Origin: Pararobbsia alpina
GTDB taxonomy: Bacteria; Pseudomonadota; Gammaproteobacteria; Burkholderiales; Burkholderiaceae
DNA length: 64,000 bases
Reading direction: 5' to 3'
Assembly (NCBI RefSeq): GCF_902859895.1
Contig: NZ_CADIKM010000002.1
Coordinates: forward strand, 124,001 to 188,000
This document shows, piece after piece, positions 17,233 to 25,365 of this stretch. The notes under the pieces are model-generated. The model searched no databases. It was not told the origin of the DNA and was given only the letters and a program-made list of their open reading frames with translations. The first letter of the stretch is position 1. Every line of letters begins with the position of its first letter. Made by a program: the position numbers and the translations under genes.

Positions 17233-18699
17233 ATGGCAGAGAAGGCAGTCGTGGCGATGTCGACGTATAGTGGATGGCCTGCTGGAGTCGCCGCCGTGAA
17301 ATCCCCGAAGCCGTCCATACCCATCACACCTCTCGTCACGACCTCGGCCGAGCGTCCTCAGGCGCCGGATGTCGGCGCTCTCGTGTCGTATCTGGAGCAC
17401 GACGCACAACCCATGATCGTGCTCGATCCCGAGTACCGCATCCTTGCCGCCAACACGGCTTATCAACGTCAGTTCGGCGTAGCCAGCCAGCCTCACGTGG
17501 GCCGCAAGTGCTACCAGGTCTCGCACCACTACGACGTGCCGTGCGACCAGGCGGGCGAGCACTGTCCGATGAAGCGGGCGTTTGAGCTGCGCGGGCCCGA
17601 TCGTGTGCTCCACATCCATCACACGCCTCGCGGACCTGAGCATGTCGATGTCGAGTTGAGGCCGGTATTCAATGCGCAGCGGGAGGTGGTGGCTTACGTC
17701 GAGCGGCTCTCCACGGTGCGCGGCGCGTCCGCCAAGCCGAGCGCGGAAGGTCTGGTCGGGCGTTCGGCAGCGTTCAACGCGGCGATCTCGGCGTTGCATC
17801 GCGTCGCGCCTTCGATGCTGCCGGTGCTGCTGCTTGGAGAATCCGGAACCGGCAAGGAACTGTTCGCGCGCGCCGTTCATGAGGCGAGCGAACGCGCGCA
17901 ACGCCCTTTTGTCGTTGTCGATTGCTCCGGCATCACGGACGCCTTGTTCGAGAGCGAAATCTTTGGCTACGAGAAGGGAGCCTTCACCGGCGCAGCCGCG
18001 CGCAAGCCCGGTCTGGTCGAGACCGCGCAGGGCGGCACGCTGTTTCTCGACGAAATCGGCGATGTACCGCTTTCGATGCAGGTCAAGCTGCTACGCCTCA
18101 TCGAATCCAGCACGTTCCGCCGCGTCGGCGGCATCGAGACCCTGCGCGCGGATTTCCGACTGGTTGCGGCGACGCACAAGCCCCTGCGGGAAATGATCGA
18201 GGACGGCCGATTCCGCCAGGATCTCTACTACCGCATCAGCGCATTTCCGATTCACTTGCCGACGGTGCGCGAGCGGCTTGACGACATCGCGCTCCTCGTC
18301 GACTCGATACTGCAGCGTATCGGTAGCGCACAGCGGGCGGGAGGCAGCAAGTTCAGCGTCGCGCCGGATGCGCTCGCAATGCTTCATGCCTATTCCTGGC
18401 CGGGAAATATCCGGGAACTGCGCAACGTGCTCGACCGGGCCTGCCTGCTGGCCGACGATGGGGTGATCCGGATTGAACATCTGCCGGGCGACATTGTTGC
18501 GGGAGAGTCGGCGGATTTGGGGAGCCATGCGAGCTCGCCCTCCCTTTCAACGCGCGGAGAACTCACTGATCGCGAGTTTGCTCAGCGTGTAGCGACGTTT
18601 TCGGGGACACGCAGTGCCCTTGCTGAGTCCCTCGGGATGAGCGAGCGCACGCTGTATCGTCGACTGAAGACGTTGGGGCACGTGGATTATCGACGGTAG
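17233..18699 (+). CDS. fisR: FisR-like sigma-54-dependent sulfane-sulfur-responsive activator
   Basis: An enhancer-binding protein of 488 residues from ATG 17233. A PAS-like sensor region (about 45-150) contains KCYQV, VPCDQ and EHCPM: three cysteines spaced 11 and 7 residues apart, the same spacing as the sulfane-sulfur-sensing cysteines reported for FisR. The AAA+ domain has Walker A GESGTGKE, the sigma-54 loop GAFTGA and Walker [10 protein letters not shown] Fis-type HTH closes the protein ([19 protein letters not shown]). The start is uncertain: ATG 17257 or a later GTG would bring the first Cys nearer to its position in FisR. Divergent from pdo; expected to activate the pdo/SQR/TSUP operon. 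Confidence 0.85.
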   Translation: MAEKAVVAMSTYSGWPAGVAAVKSPKPSIPITPLVTTSAERPQAPDVGALVSYLEHDAQPMIVLDPEYRILAANTAYQRQFGVASQPHVGRKCYQVSHHYDVPCDQAGEHCPMKRAFELRGPDRVLHIHHTPRGPEHVDVELRPVFNAQREVVAYVERLSTVRGASAKPSAEGLVGRSAAFNAAISALHRVAPSMLPVLLLGESGTGKELFARAVHEASERAQRPFVVVDCSGITDALFESEIFGYEKGAFTGAAARKPGLVETAQGGTLFLDEIGDVPLSMQVKLLRLIESSTFRRVGGIETLRADFRLVAATHKPLREMIEDGRFRQDLYYRISAFPIHLPTVRERLDDIALLVDSILQRIGSAQRAGGSKFSVAPDALAMLHAYSWPGNIRELRNVLDRACLLADDGVIRIEHLPGDIVAGESADLGSHASSPSLSTRGELTDREFAQRVATFSGTRSALAESLGMSERTLYRRLKTLGHVDYRR

Positions 18700-18866
18700 C
18701 CATGGGCTTGGGTCCTGTTCGCCGTCCATTCGCCGCGAGCTGCGACGTTCGGCGGATGGCGTTCGATGAAACGTAAACGTTCTCGCGGTCCCTTCTACCG
18801 CCGAAAATAACGGCGCTCCTGTGCGGGCCCGATCATGACCTTAAAATTCGGAAAACTCGTCGTAGG

Positions 18867-18999
18867 TCACACCTTGAGTCGAGTGAACTGGCTTCTTGAT
18901 AATAGGCGTTTGAAGTCGGCGTCAAAGCTGACGACGTGCTCACCTTGGTGAATGGCGGACTAAAACTGGGGTACGTTAACCTCGGCGAAGATGTTTCCG
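18867..18999 (-). pseudogene. Remnant of a PIN-domain (VapC-like) toxin C-terminus
   Basis: Translating the minus strand from about 18999 gives a short frame with an internal stop (at about 18962), followed by GEHVVSFDADFKRLLSRSQF and TRLKV before TGA at 18869-18867. The phrase HVVSFDADF followed by a leucine-rich end resembles the last strand and helix of PIN-domain RNases of toxin-antitoxin pairs. No start, antitoxin or catalytic N-terminus is present, so this is at best a relic. The rest of 18700-19119 shows nothing else I can support. Confidence 0.4.
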
Positions 19000-19119
19000 T
19001 CTAGCCCTGTCGGGATGGTGCGAAGAAAGGTTAGGGGTTCTTAAGCGTAGTCGCGCTAGTCGCGGCTACGCTTGCAATGATAGCTTCGCTTCAGGCTTCA
19101 TCCGCCGAAGCAGCGACAA

Positions 19120-19725
19120 TCAAGCGCCTCGGTTGAATGCTTGGTACTGCAGCTTCTCCTCGGCAGTAGTGACGCGTTTTCTCAGCTTGACGTGCAGGGC
19201 GTCCACCGCGCGCGGAAAACGGGCGACCTTGGTGATGTCGTTGTACTGCTGCATCAACTCGGTGCCGTATTCGTTAATGGTATAGCTTTGCTCAATCAGG
19301 TCGAACCGATGATCGGTCCAGCCGACGTACCAGCACCAATCCGTATAATAAAGCCAGCTTCGCTCATTGAACGCGCGAACATGGGTGGGATCTTGCCACG
19401 CGCCGTACGATAAATCATAAGGAACCATTGCTTCGAGTATCCCCCCCACCTCGAGGAGTTCGATGCAATTGGTCATTGCAGTGATCAGATCCGGAATGTG
19501 CTCAAGCACGTTGTCCGACAGGATATAGTCAAAGTGATTACGCTGAATTGACACCTCCCCAAACCTGCTGGTAAGAAGCGGCGTATCGAATGGGAAGGGA
19601 TCGTTAAAATCGAAAAGCAGGTCCGGTCCGCGCTCGGGCAGGACGTCGACATTGAACATGTCCTCCTTCCAGCTCTTTCCAGATCCGAAATTCAGCTTCT
19701 TGGGTAGTGACAGCATGGTTTCCAT
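19120..19725 (-). CDS. SAM-dependent methyltransferase-like protein (glycan-cluster type)
   Basis: A 201-residue class I methyltransferase-like protein. A short N-terminus leads to KLNFGSGKSWKEDMFNVDVL, a degenerate glycine-rich SAM motif, then LLFDFNDPFPFDT, FDYILSDNVLEHIPDL (the usual acidic motif plus HI-D) and LLEVGGILEAMVPYDLSYGA. Such proteins are common beside glycosyltransferases in surface-polysaccharide or flagellin-glycan loci. ATG 19725 has GAGG six bases upstream, 34 bases after the glycosyltransferase stop, so the pair is probably one transcript. Base composition looks lower in GC than the neighbouring core genes. Confidence 0.7.
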   Translation of the reverse strand: METMLSLPKKLNFGSGKSWKEDMFNVDVLPERGPDLLFDFNDPFPFDTPLLTSRFGEVSIQRNHFDYILSDNVLEHIPDLITAMTNCIELLEVGGILEAMVPYDLSYGAWQDPTHVRAFNERSWLYYTDWCWYVGWTDHRFDLIEQSYTINEYGTELMQQYNDITKVARFPRAVDALHVKLRKRVTTAEEKLQYQAFNRGA

Positions 19726-19759
19726 GCATTCCTCTTCATCATTTAAACCGCGATCTATC

Positions 19760-20590
19760 TCACGACAAAGCCGCACGAAGATACTCAGCCACGGGGCGCG
19801 ACCGCATAAGTTCAAAGCCGCAACGGGAAAGGCGCGCAAGCTCATCTGGCGATTCGATCAGTTCTTGGGCACGCCGCGGAAGTTCGTCGTAATCGGAAAA
19901 GGCGATCGCTTGGGCAAGTGCATCGTCTTCGGCTGCGTCGGAGCTGCGCTCGCTTAGTACCGTACAGTGATTCGCCAATAAGTAGGAGATGCGCACCATC
20001 TCCAATACCTTCGCCTCATAATAGTGAATATTGATGAGAAGCCTTGCGCGACTCACAAGAGCGTCACGCTGTTGTCCGTAGACGCCAAAGACCACTTCCA
20101 CTTTAAGCCCGCGGGATCGCATCAGGTCGATGACGTGCTGCCGCCTGGGGCACATCGAGCCAATGAACAGCACGTCGATGTCCGGCTCGTTCGGCCGTTC
20201 GATTCGAGTAAGCTCGCTGGCGTAACCAATAGGCAAAATCCTGGAGACACGGACACCTAGGCTGGCTAGCGCAGCTGCATTCGTGCAACTATAGTCCCAC
20301 AGCGTATGGCGCCGATAAATTTCAATCAGCGCAGGAGATATCCAGGACGAACCGCACTGAATCTGTTCGAGGTTGTAGAGAATGGCGTCGGGCGCAAGCG
20401 GTAGCGCGTAATTCGGCAGAAGATTCGCTCCCAGCACGATGTGCTGCCTGCCAGGTAACTGTCCCTCGCTCGTTAAGACGCTATCGTGACCAAGCATCGA
20501 TAAGCCGTAGTGGAGGCTTTCAGCAATTTCGAAGAACGCCGCGGAATGGATGTATCCAGGCGGCGAAATCACAGTCACGGCGAATTTCAT
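19760..20590 (-). CDS. Glycosyltransferase-like protein (GT1/GT4-type C-terminal features)
   Basis: A 276-residue soluble protein. The N-terminal half begins MKFAVTVISPPGYIHSAAFFE; a C-terminal half carries DVLFIGSMCPRRQHVIDLMR, VVFGVYGQQRDALVSRARLL, INIHYYEAKVLEMVRISYLL and a final helix pair typical of the DUF/GT family found with methyltransferases. It resembles small glycosyltransferases in which a sugar-nucleotide site follows IHYYE. Specific donor and acceptor are unknown. Its ATG directly follows the TGA of an OGT-like fragment (TGAATG), and it precedes a methyltransferase gene, suggesting a partly decayed protein- or surface-glycosylation cluster. Confidence 0.65.
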   Translation of the reverse strand: MKFAVTVISPPGYIHSAAFFEIAESLHYGLSMLGHDSVLTSEGQLPGRQHIVLGANLLPNYALPLAPDAILYNLEQIQCGSSWISPALIEIYRRHTLWDYSCTNAAALASLGVRVSRILPIGYASELTRIERPNEPDIDVLFIGSMCPRRQHVIDLMRSRGLKVEVVFGVYGQQRDALVSRARLLINIHYYEAKVLEMVRISYLLANHCTVLSERSSDAAEDDALAQAIAFSDYDELPRRAQELIESPDELARLSRCGFELMRSRPVAEYLRAALS

Positions 20591-20848
20591 TCAGAATCTC
20601 AATGTCGGCCTAAAGAGGTTATTCAAGCGAACCGCGAAGCGTGGTGCAACCGCTGATCTGGCCGGAAGTCCTGACAATGCGTTACGTCTGGATGAGGAGG
20701 GTCCGAGCGTCCTGCTGGCATCCACCATCATGCGAACAGCCGTCTCGAAGTTCCGCGTGAAGCGCTCGATGTAAAAGCGCGGCGCAACGCCGAGACCGAC
20801 CGAAACCTTCTCTCGCAGCACGTTGCGATATTCGACATCCCTCCCCAT
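20591..20848 (-). pseudogene. C-terminal fragment of a SPINDLY-type O-GlcNAc transferase
   Basis: The frame reads DVEYRNVLREKVSVGLGVAP then FYIERFTRNFETAVRMMVDA and SR. This lines up with the C-terminus of the intact OGT at 309-2258 (DADFRKALRAKV, then ERFTRNFETAIRMMVDASR). The segment from ERF to SR is almost identical. The frame has a stop (TGA) just upstream of the first ATG and no catalytic domain, so only the last 60 or so residues of a paralogue remain, followed by an unrelated 30-residue tail. It abuts the glycosyltransferase gene. Confidence 0.75.
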
Positions 20849-21289
20849 GCGCGCTGTCGGTCAAGCCCCGTCGACACGGCGCGAAGAGGGGCGCGGGTGC
20901 TCATGATCGGTGCGGTAGGCGTGCTTGCCGGCAGAAACGCCGACACAATGGGATTATCTGAGCAAATCGCCATCCCAAAGCATCAAGATAAGGCGCAAAG
21001 AGGTCCCAATTCCGTCGATCGGGAGGTGTCCTCGAATGAGGCGGCGTTACCCATAGGAGCAATTAACGGGCGAGTCGGTCGAAGTCGGGAAAGAGACGAC
21101 GCGATACCGGAAGACCGCCGCCGGAATGCAAGGTATGCAAGGTATGCAAAGACGCAGACCCAGACCCAGACCGCCAACTCGTCTATTTCTGGAGGAAGGC
21201 TGCAGAAGACAACCAATTCGTGTCGTAAACGTCAATAATTGACGAACTCCACAGAGCAGCGACAACTTGCCTGATTTCGGGGAGAAATC
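20849..21289. other. Gene-free stretch with short tandem repeats
   Basis: No convincing coding region is visible. At 21127-21150 a nine-base unit GCAAGGTAT is repeated with a partial third copy, and at 21155-21172 CAGACC occurs three times in a row. The stretch lies between the OGT fragment and the 3' end of tRNA-Arg, so it may be the eroded flank of an integrated element, but I see no att duplication or integrase. Confidence 0.5.
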
Positions 21290-21365
21290 TGGTGCGCCCG
21301 GCTGGGATCGAACCAGCGACCCTTGGCTTCGGAGGCCAATACTCTATCCACTGAGCTACGGGCGC
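21290..21365 (-). tRNA. tRNA-Arg (CCG anticodon)
   Basis: A 76-base cloverleaf on the minus strand with acceptor arms GCGCCCG and CGGGCGC, encoded ACCA end, D-arm GCTC-AGTGGATA-GAGT, and T-arm with GGTTCGATCCC. The anticodon arm is TTGGC-CTCCGAA-GCCAA, so the seven-base loop places CCG at 34-36, decoding CGG (Arg). Other strand features do not overlap it. Confidence 0.95.
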
Positions 21366-21369
21366 ACAT

Positions 21370-21405
21370 CAAAATAAGGCGCTGGGTCCGAACGGACGCA
21401 GCGCC
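21370..21405 (-). terminator. Hairpin plus T-rich tail just before tRNA-Arg
   Basis: GGCGCTGGGTCC (21378-21389) and GGACGCAGCGCC (21394-21405) pair around a four-base loop with one mismatch. On the minus strand the stem is followed by TTATTTT and then, five bases later, the tRNA 5' end. Form fits an intrinsic terminator, position does not fit an ordinary tRNA leader. Confidence 0.5.
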
Positions 21406-21599
21406 ATTGCGAGAGCGCAAGCTTACCTGCTTCGGCCCGGGAAGTCCACCTTGCGGTGCGCACAAAAGTGCCTTCCCGGCATGCCGTGGCGGGATTGTGC
21501 TGATCGCGTGCGTAAAACCTTTAAGCCTATAATCACTTACAGATGGATCTTTGGTATAGCAAATCGCCCTGAACACAACCCTACGAGAGATAGACAGGC

Positions 21600-22490
21600 A
21601 TGAGCGATGAACACCAGTCCCCAATCAAGACACCCGGACAGCTCATCGCCGTCGCGGTGGCAAGCTTCCTTCTGCCGATTGCCGCGATCGTGCTGGTTGT
21701 GCAATACGTGGAAAACACGAATCGGGTAGGCGCTGGCACCGACGCGTTCTCCCCGGAGCAGGTCAACCGACGCATCGCGCCATTCGCACAATTGACGGTC
21801 CGCGATGCCAGCGCCCCCCGCGTCTTCAAGAGCGGCGAAGAAGTCTTCAAGGCAGTCTGCACGACCTGCCATACGCCCGGCGCCGCCGGTGCACCGAAGT
21901 TCGGCGACTCCTCGGAGTGGGCGCCACGTATCGCACAAGGCTACGACACGATGCTGAAGATCGCGCTCGAGGGCAAGGGCGCGATGCCCCCGCGCGGCGG
22001 CGCCAGCCCCGACGACTACAGCGACTATGAAATCGGCCGGGCGATCGTCTATATGGCGAACCACTCGGGTGGCCAGCTTGCCGAACCGCAAGCTCCGGCA
22101 ACCGGCGCGCCGGCTGCCCACGCCGCCTCGGATGCGGGCGCTTCCGACGCTCAAGCTGACGCAGCCTCCGCGGCCGCTGCCGCAATCGCCGCCCTGCCGG
22201 CCTCATCGGCCGCGCCCGCTGCGGTTGCCAACAGCGCGGATGCCGCACAGGCCGGTAAGGCACTCTACACCTCGGTTTGCGCGACCTGCCATGGCGTCGG
22301 CCTCCTCGGCGCGCCGAAGCTCGGCGATGCTGCGGCCTGGGCACCGCGGCTCAAGGAACCGATGGACACGGTCTACAACTACGCATTGCACGGCAAAGGT
22401 CAAATGCCGGCAAAGGGCGGCTCGAACGCATCGGACGAGGACGTCAAGGCCGCGGTCGACTATATGGTCAACGCGTCGAAAGGCAGTTGA
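21600..22490 (+). CDS. Membrane-anchored diheme cytochrome c5-type protein
   Basis: A 296-residue protein. A single N-terminal membrane segment (about 14-36, LIAVAVASFLLPIAAIVLVV) anchors two c-type domains in the periplasm. Heme motifs are CTTCH at 87-91 and CATCH at 227-231; each domain ends with a Met-containing GKGAMPPRGG or GKGQMPAKGG loop giving the axial ligand. The domains are joined by a roughly 50-residue Ala/Pro/Ser linker. The family is common in Burkholderiales as an electron carrier to terminal oxidases. ATG 21600 is used; a lone TATAAT at 21528-21533 may be its -10 box. A strong terminator follows. Confidence 0.9.
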   Translation: MSDEHQSPIKTPGQLIAVAVASFLLPIAAIVLVVQYVENTNRVGAGTDAFSPEQVNRRIAPFAQLTVRDASAPRVFKSGEEVFKAVCTTCHTPGAAGAPKFGDSSEWAPRIAQGYDTMLKIALEGKGAMPPRGGASPDDYSDYEIGRAIVYMANHSGGQLAEPQAPATGAPAAHAASDAGASDAQADAASAAAAAIAALPASSAAPAAVANSADAAQAGKALYTSVCATCHGVGLLGAPKLGDAAAWAPRLKEPMDTVYNYALHGKGQMPAKGGSNASDEDVKAAVDYMVNASKGS

Positions 22491-22536
22491 GCCACCAGGC
22501 GCGACCGGCTAACGGCTCTGCGCCATCGCTTTAAAA

Positions 22537-22573
22537 GGCCCGCGACTTTCAAATGTCGCGGGCCATTCTTTTT
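22537..22573 (+). terminator. Intrinsic terminator after the cytochrome c5 gene
   Basis: GGCCCGCGAC (22537-22546) and GTCGCGGGCC (22555-22564) pair perfectly around an eight-base loop, and ATTCTTTTT follows. It lies 46 bases after the cytochrome stop codon. Confidence 0.9.
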
Positions 22574-22697
22574 CCCATCGTGCGCAAGCTTTCTATTGCT
22601 GCATCGCATGATCGATAGAGGTTCAACGAAGCTTCCCAACGGGGCCGGATTGCCTATACTCAATTCAGAGATTAACTAAAACGATGCGAGGTACGGT

Positions 22698-22886
22698 ATG
22701 AACTTCGACCTCTTTACGATCAACGACTTCATCCTGTTGATCCCGATGGCGCTCGCGGGTGCCCTGTTTCTTGGCGCGGTGCCAATGCGAACGAAAATGC
22801 GGACCAACACCCTGCGCCTTGTCGGCGCGGTGATCGGCGCGATCTGCGGCATGGTGCTGGTGGAAGCACTACCGGCGATGCTCTGA
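22698..22886 (+). CDS. Small inner-membrane protein of unknown function
   Basis: A 62-residue protein with two predicted membrane segments, about 10-28 (DFILLIPMALAGALFLGAVP) and 40-60 (LRLVGAVIGAICGMVLVEAL), joined by a basic loop MRTKMRTN. I do not recognise a named family. It stands between two terminators, so it is its own transcription unit, and the coding frame starts with an ATG that follows an A-rich leader with GATGCGAGGTACGGT upstream (GAGG-type ribosome site). Confidence 0.6.
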   Translation: MNFDLFTINDFILLIPMALAGALFLGAVPMRTKMRTNTLRLVGAVIGAICGMVLVEALPAML

Positions 22887-22955
22887 AACCAGGCTGACCA
22901 GATTTTCGACAGGCTTCGACGAATTATTCTGATAGTTCGAGCCTCAGGGAGAGCA

Positions 22956-23000
22956 ACAAAAAGGCGGACGATTGGGCATTGCCCGGTCGTCCGTCTTTTT
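22956..23000. terminator. Bidirectional intrinsic terminator
   Basis: AAAAAGGCGGACGA is followed, after a G/C-rich loop, by TCGTCCGTCTTTTT; the nine-base stem pairs with one G-T wobble. T-runs occur on both strands, so it ends the plus-strand small gene and the minus-strand egtBD unit. Confidence 0.85.
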
Positions 23001-23081
23001 CTTGTCCGGTTTGCTTCTGAGCGCGCACCGCATCACACACTGAGCTCGATAATCCTGCCCATCCCCACTCGCCTGTTGACC

Positions 23082-24053
23082 CTAACGTGCCGCAAACAGC
23101 GTGTCCGCAAAGGGCCACTCCGCATCCGTCCACTGAGCTGTCCACGAGAAGCCGGCAACATCTCCCATGTACGCGACATCCTCGAGCGTGTATTTGTGGC
23201 TCGCCTCGGTCCAGATCGTCTCGCCCTCGGCGAAATTGATCGTGCACCCGGCCGCTTCGATCCGCACGGCCTGATCGCGCTTGGAACGCAGATGCATTTC
23301 GATCGCACCCGCTACCGGGTCGAACCGCGCCTCGTGCGCAAACTGCCGCAGATCGAAGTTCGCACCGAGCTCGCGATTGAGCCGTCCCAACAGATTCAGG
23401 TTGAACGCTGCCGTCACACCCGCGGCATCGTCATACGCACCGACAAGCACGGGCTCGGGCTTGAGCAGATCCGCGCCAAGAATCAGCGCGTCACCGGGCC
23501 GCATCAGATGGCGGATGTCGCGCAGAAAGTGTGCGGCGGCAAGACGCCTGAAATTGCCGATGGTCGAACCGAGGAACATCACGAGCAGGCGCTCGCCGTC
23601 GCGCCGCCGTTCTTCGACGACCCGCTTGAGCCCGTCCAGATACTCGTACTGATACCCCGCGACGTCGACGCGCGCGAGATCGCCGAGCGCCTGCTCGCAA
23701 TGAGCCAGTGCCGCAGGCGAGATTTCGATCGGGCAATACGTAATGCGCCGGCGTGCACTCAGCGCTTCGAGAATCCGACGTGTCTTGCGGCCGCTGCCAC
23801 TGCCGAGTTCAGCGACCAGGGTGGTCTCGGGCACGAGGCGTGCAAGCTCGTTCGCATGCGTAGTGAGCACCCGCTCCTCAGCACGCGTAACGCCGTATTC
23901 GGGCAATACGGTGATCGCGTCGAACAGTGCTGAACCCAGGTCGTCATAGAGATACTTCGAGGGCAATTCCTTTTGCGGCGTACGGGTCAGGCCAAGCCTG
24001 ACGTCTTCGGCAAAGGCCGACCGCTTGCGGTCGGCTAGTTTGGGGTAAGCCAT
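23082..24053 (-). CDS. egtD: L-histidine N-alpha-methyltransferase EgtD
   Basis: A 323-residue enzyme that trimethylates histidine to hercynine in ergothioneine synthesis. Family features seen: KELPSKYLYDDLGSALFDAI near the N-terminus, SAM motif VAELGSGSGRKTRRILEAL, PIEISPAALAHCEQAL, and MFLGSTIGNFRRLAAAHFL. The C-terminus holds FAEGETIWTEASHKYTLEDV, the usual closing block. ATG 24053 has CGAGGAGAAGAC upstream, 16 bases after the egtB stop; the frame extending to 24098 would cross that stop and was dropped. Length equals the mycobacterial enzyme. Confidence 0.93.
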   Translation of the reverse strand: MAYPKLADRKRSAFAEDVRLGLTRTPQKELPSKYLYDDLGSALFDAITVLPEYGVTRAEERVLTTHANELARLVPETTLVAELGSGSGRKTRRILEALSARRRITYCPIEISPAALAHCEQALGDLARVDVAGYQYEYLDGLKRVVEERRRDGERLLVMFLGSTIGNFRRLAAAHFLRDIRHLMRPGDALILGADLLKPEPVLVGAYDDAAGVTAAFNLNLLGRLNRELGANFDLRQFAHEARFDPVAGAIEMHLRSKRDQAVRIEAAGCTINFAEGETIWTEASHKYTLEDVAYMGDVAGFSWTAQWTDAEWPFADTLFAAR

Positions 24054-24069
24054 GTCTTCTCCTCGTCGT

Positions 24070-25365
24070 TCAGGCGCGTACGCATCGGAAGCCTGCATAA
24101 ACGTATTGATAGTGAGGCTGGAACCAGTTGCGGAAGGATGGGCGAATCATGCAGCTCGCGGTACGCGCGGAGCCACCTTTGAGCACGTAGTGCTGGCCAT
24201 CGAAGAAATTGGCCGAATAGCCCGGATAGCATTCATAGGCACTGAAGCCCGGCAAAGGCGCGAATACTGAATCGGTCCACTCCCAGCCATTGCCCCACAT
24301 GCCGACAGCGCCGGATTCACTGCGTTCATGAAGATCCGAATCGACCGAGACGGGATCGAAATACGCGAAATCGAAGTTGCCATGACGCGGCCGCCGCGTC
24401 CCCGCGGCGCGCTGCCATTGCGCCTCGCTCGGGAGCGCCTTGCCGGCCCAGCGCGCAAACGCGGACGCCTCCGCGTGACTGACATAGACGGGCCAGTCCG
24501 GCGGCAGCGCGATTTCGTCGAACATCGTGCGCTGGCGCCAGCCATCCGCGGCGCGGCGCCAGAACACGGGATGGTCGATACCGCCGGCTTCGCGCCAGGC
24601 CCAGCCGGCTGCGCTCCAATGGGCCGGGTCACGGTAGCCCCCCGCTTCGACGAAGGCGAGAAACTCGCCGTTGCTGACCATGTACTTGTCGATCTGGAAC
24701 GCCGGAACCTCGACATCGAGTCCCGCATATTCATTGCACCAGCCGAACGATCCATTCGCGCTGTCGGGCATGCCCAGCCGCGCCGGGCCGCCCGTAACGG
24801 CGACGCACATGTTGGCCGCGCGCGTGCGTTCGACCGGGTGCGATGGCTGGCCCGCGACCTTGCGCTCGAGTGGCAACTGATGGAGCAGATAGGTAAGCGT
24901 CTCCGCATGCATGAGCCGATGTTCGATCGCGACGTTGAGCAAAAGGGCGCTCGACTGCCCTGAAGGCAACACGTCAACCCCATTGCGCTCGACCTGACGG
25001 AGTTCATGGTCGATCACGTCGCGAATCGACCAGCCATAGCGTTCGACCTCGGAACGCTGCGGCCAGTCGGAGACTTCGTCGGACGGCAGTTCGCCGTCCA
25101 CCGGGTCGATGCCGAACGCAAACAGATGATCGAATTCGGGATTAAAAGAGGCGTGATCGAACAGCCTGCCATTCAGCAGATTCCAGTCGAATGCGTCGAG
25201 ATGGCCGCGGTAGAAGCCGATCCGGTGACGCTCGCCGATCGAACGATCGTAGAACGCCTCGTCGATCAATAGCCCAAACAGGCTGTCGGTCGCCGCACGG
25301 GCGTGGTCGAGGCGCGCGAGCAATAGAGGCCAGGCGTCGCGCGCACTCGCTGCGGTAGTGGTCAT
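24070..25365 (-). CDS. egtB: Ergothioneine sulfoxide synthase EgtB
   Basis: A 431-residue iron enzyme that joins hercynine to a cysteine-containing donor with O2. The N-terminal DinB-like helical part supplies the His ligands in RGHLDAFDWNLL and EHRLMHAETL (HxxxHxE pattern). The C-terminal FGE-sulfatase-type domain has VPAFQIDKYMVSNGEFLAFV, WAGKALPSEAQWQRAAG and GNGWEWTDSVFAPLPGF. First gene of the egtBD pair, from ATG 25365. No gamma-glutamyl-cysteine ligase (egtA), amidohydrolase (egtC) or lyase (egtE) lies beside it, so a cysteine-using EgtB or distant partners are possible. Confidence 0.92.
   Translation of the reverse strand: MTTTAASARDAWPLLLARLDHARAATDSLFGLLIDEAFYDRSIGERHRIGFYRGHLDAFDWNLLNGRLFDHASFNPEFDHLFAFGIDPVDGELPSDEVSDWPQRSEVERYGWSIRDVIDHELRQVERNGVDVLPSGQSSALLLNVAIEHRLMHAETLTYLLHQLPLERKVAGQPSHPVERTRAANMCVAVTGGPARLGMPDSANGSFGWCNEYAGLDVEVPAFQIDKYMVSNGEFLAFVEAGGYRDPAHWSAAGWAWREAGGIDHPVFWRRAADGWRQRTMFDEIALPPDWPVYVSHAEASAFARWAGKALPSEAQWQRAAGTRRPRHGNFDFAYFDPVSVDSDLHERSESGAVGMWGNGWEWTDSVFAPLPGFSAYECYPGYSANFFDGQHYVLKGGSARTASCMIRPSFRNWFQPHYQYVYAGFRCVRA

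Noticed and set aside
18700-21365. Complete genomic island inserted at tRNA-Arg
   Set aside because: Remnants and lower GC suggest turnover, but I find no integrase and no repeat of the tRNA 3' end at the other side, so a bounded island cannot be claimed.
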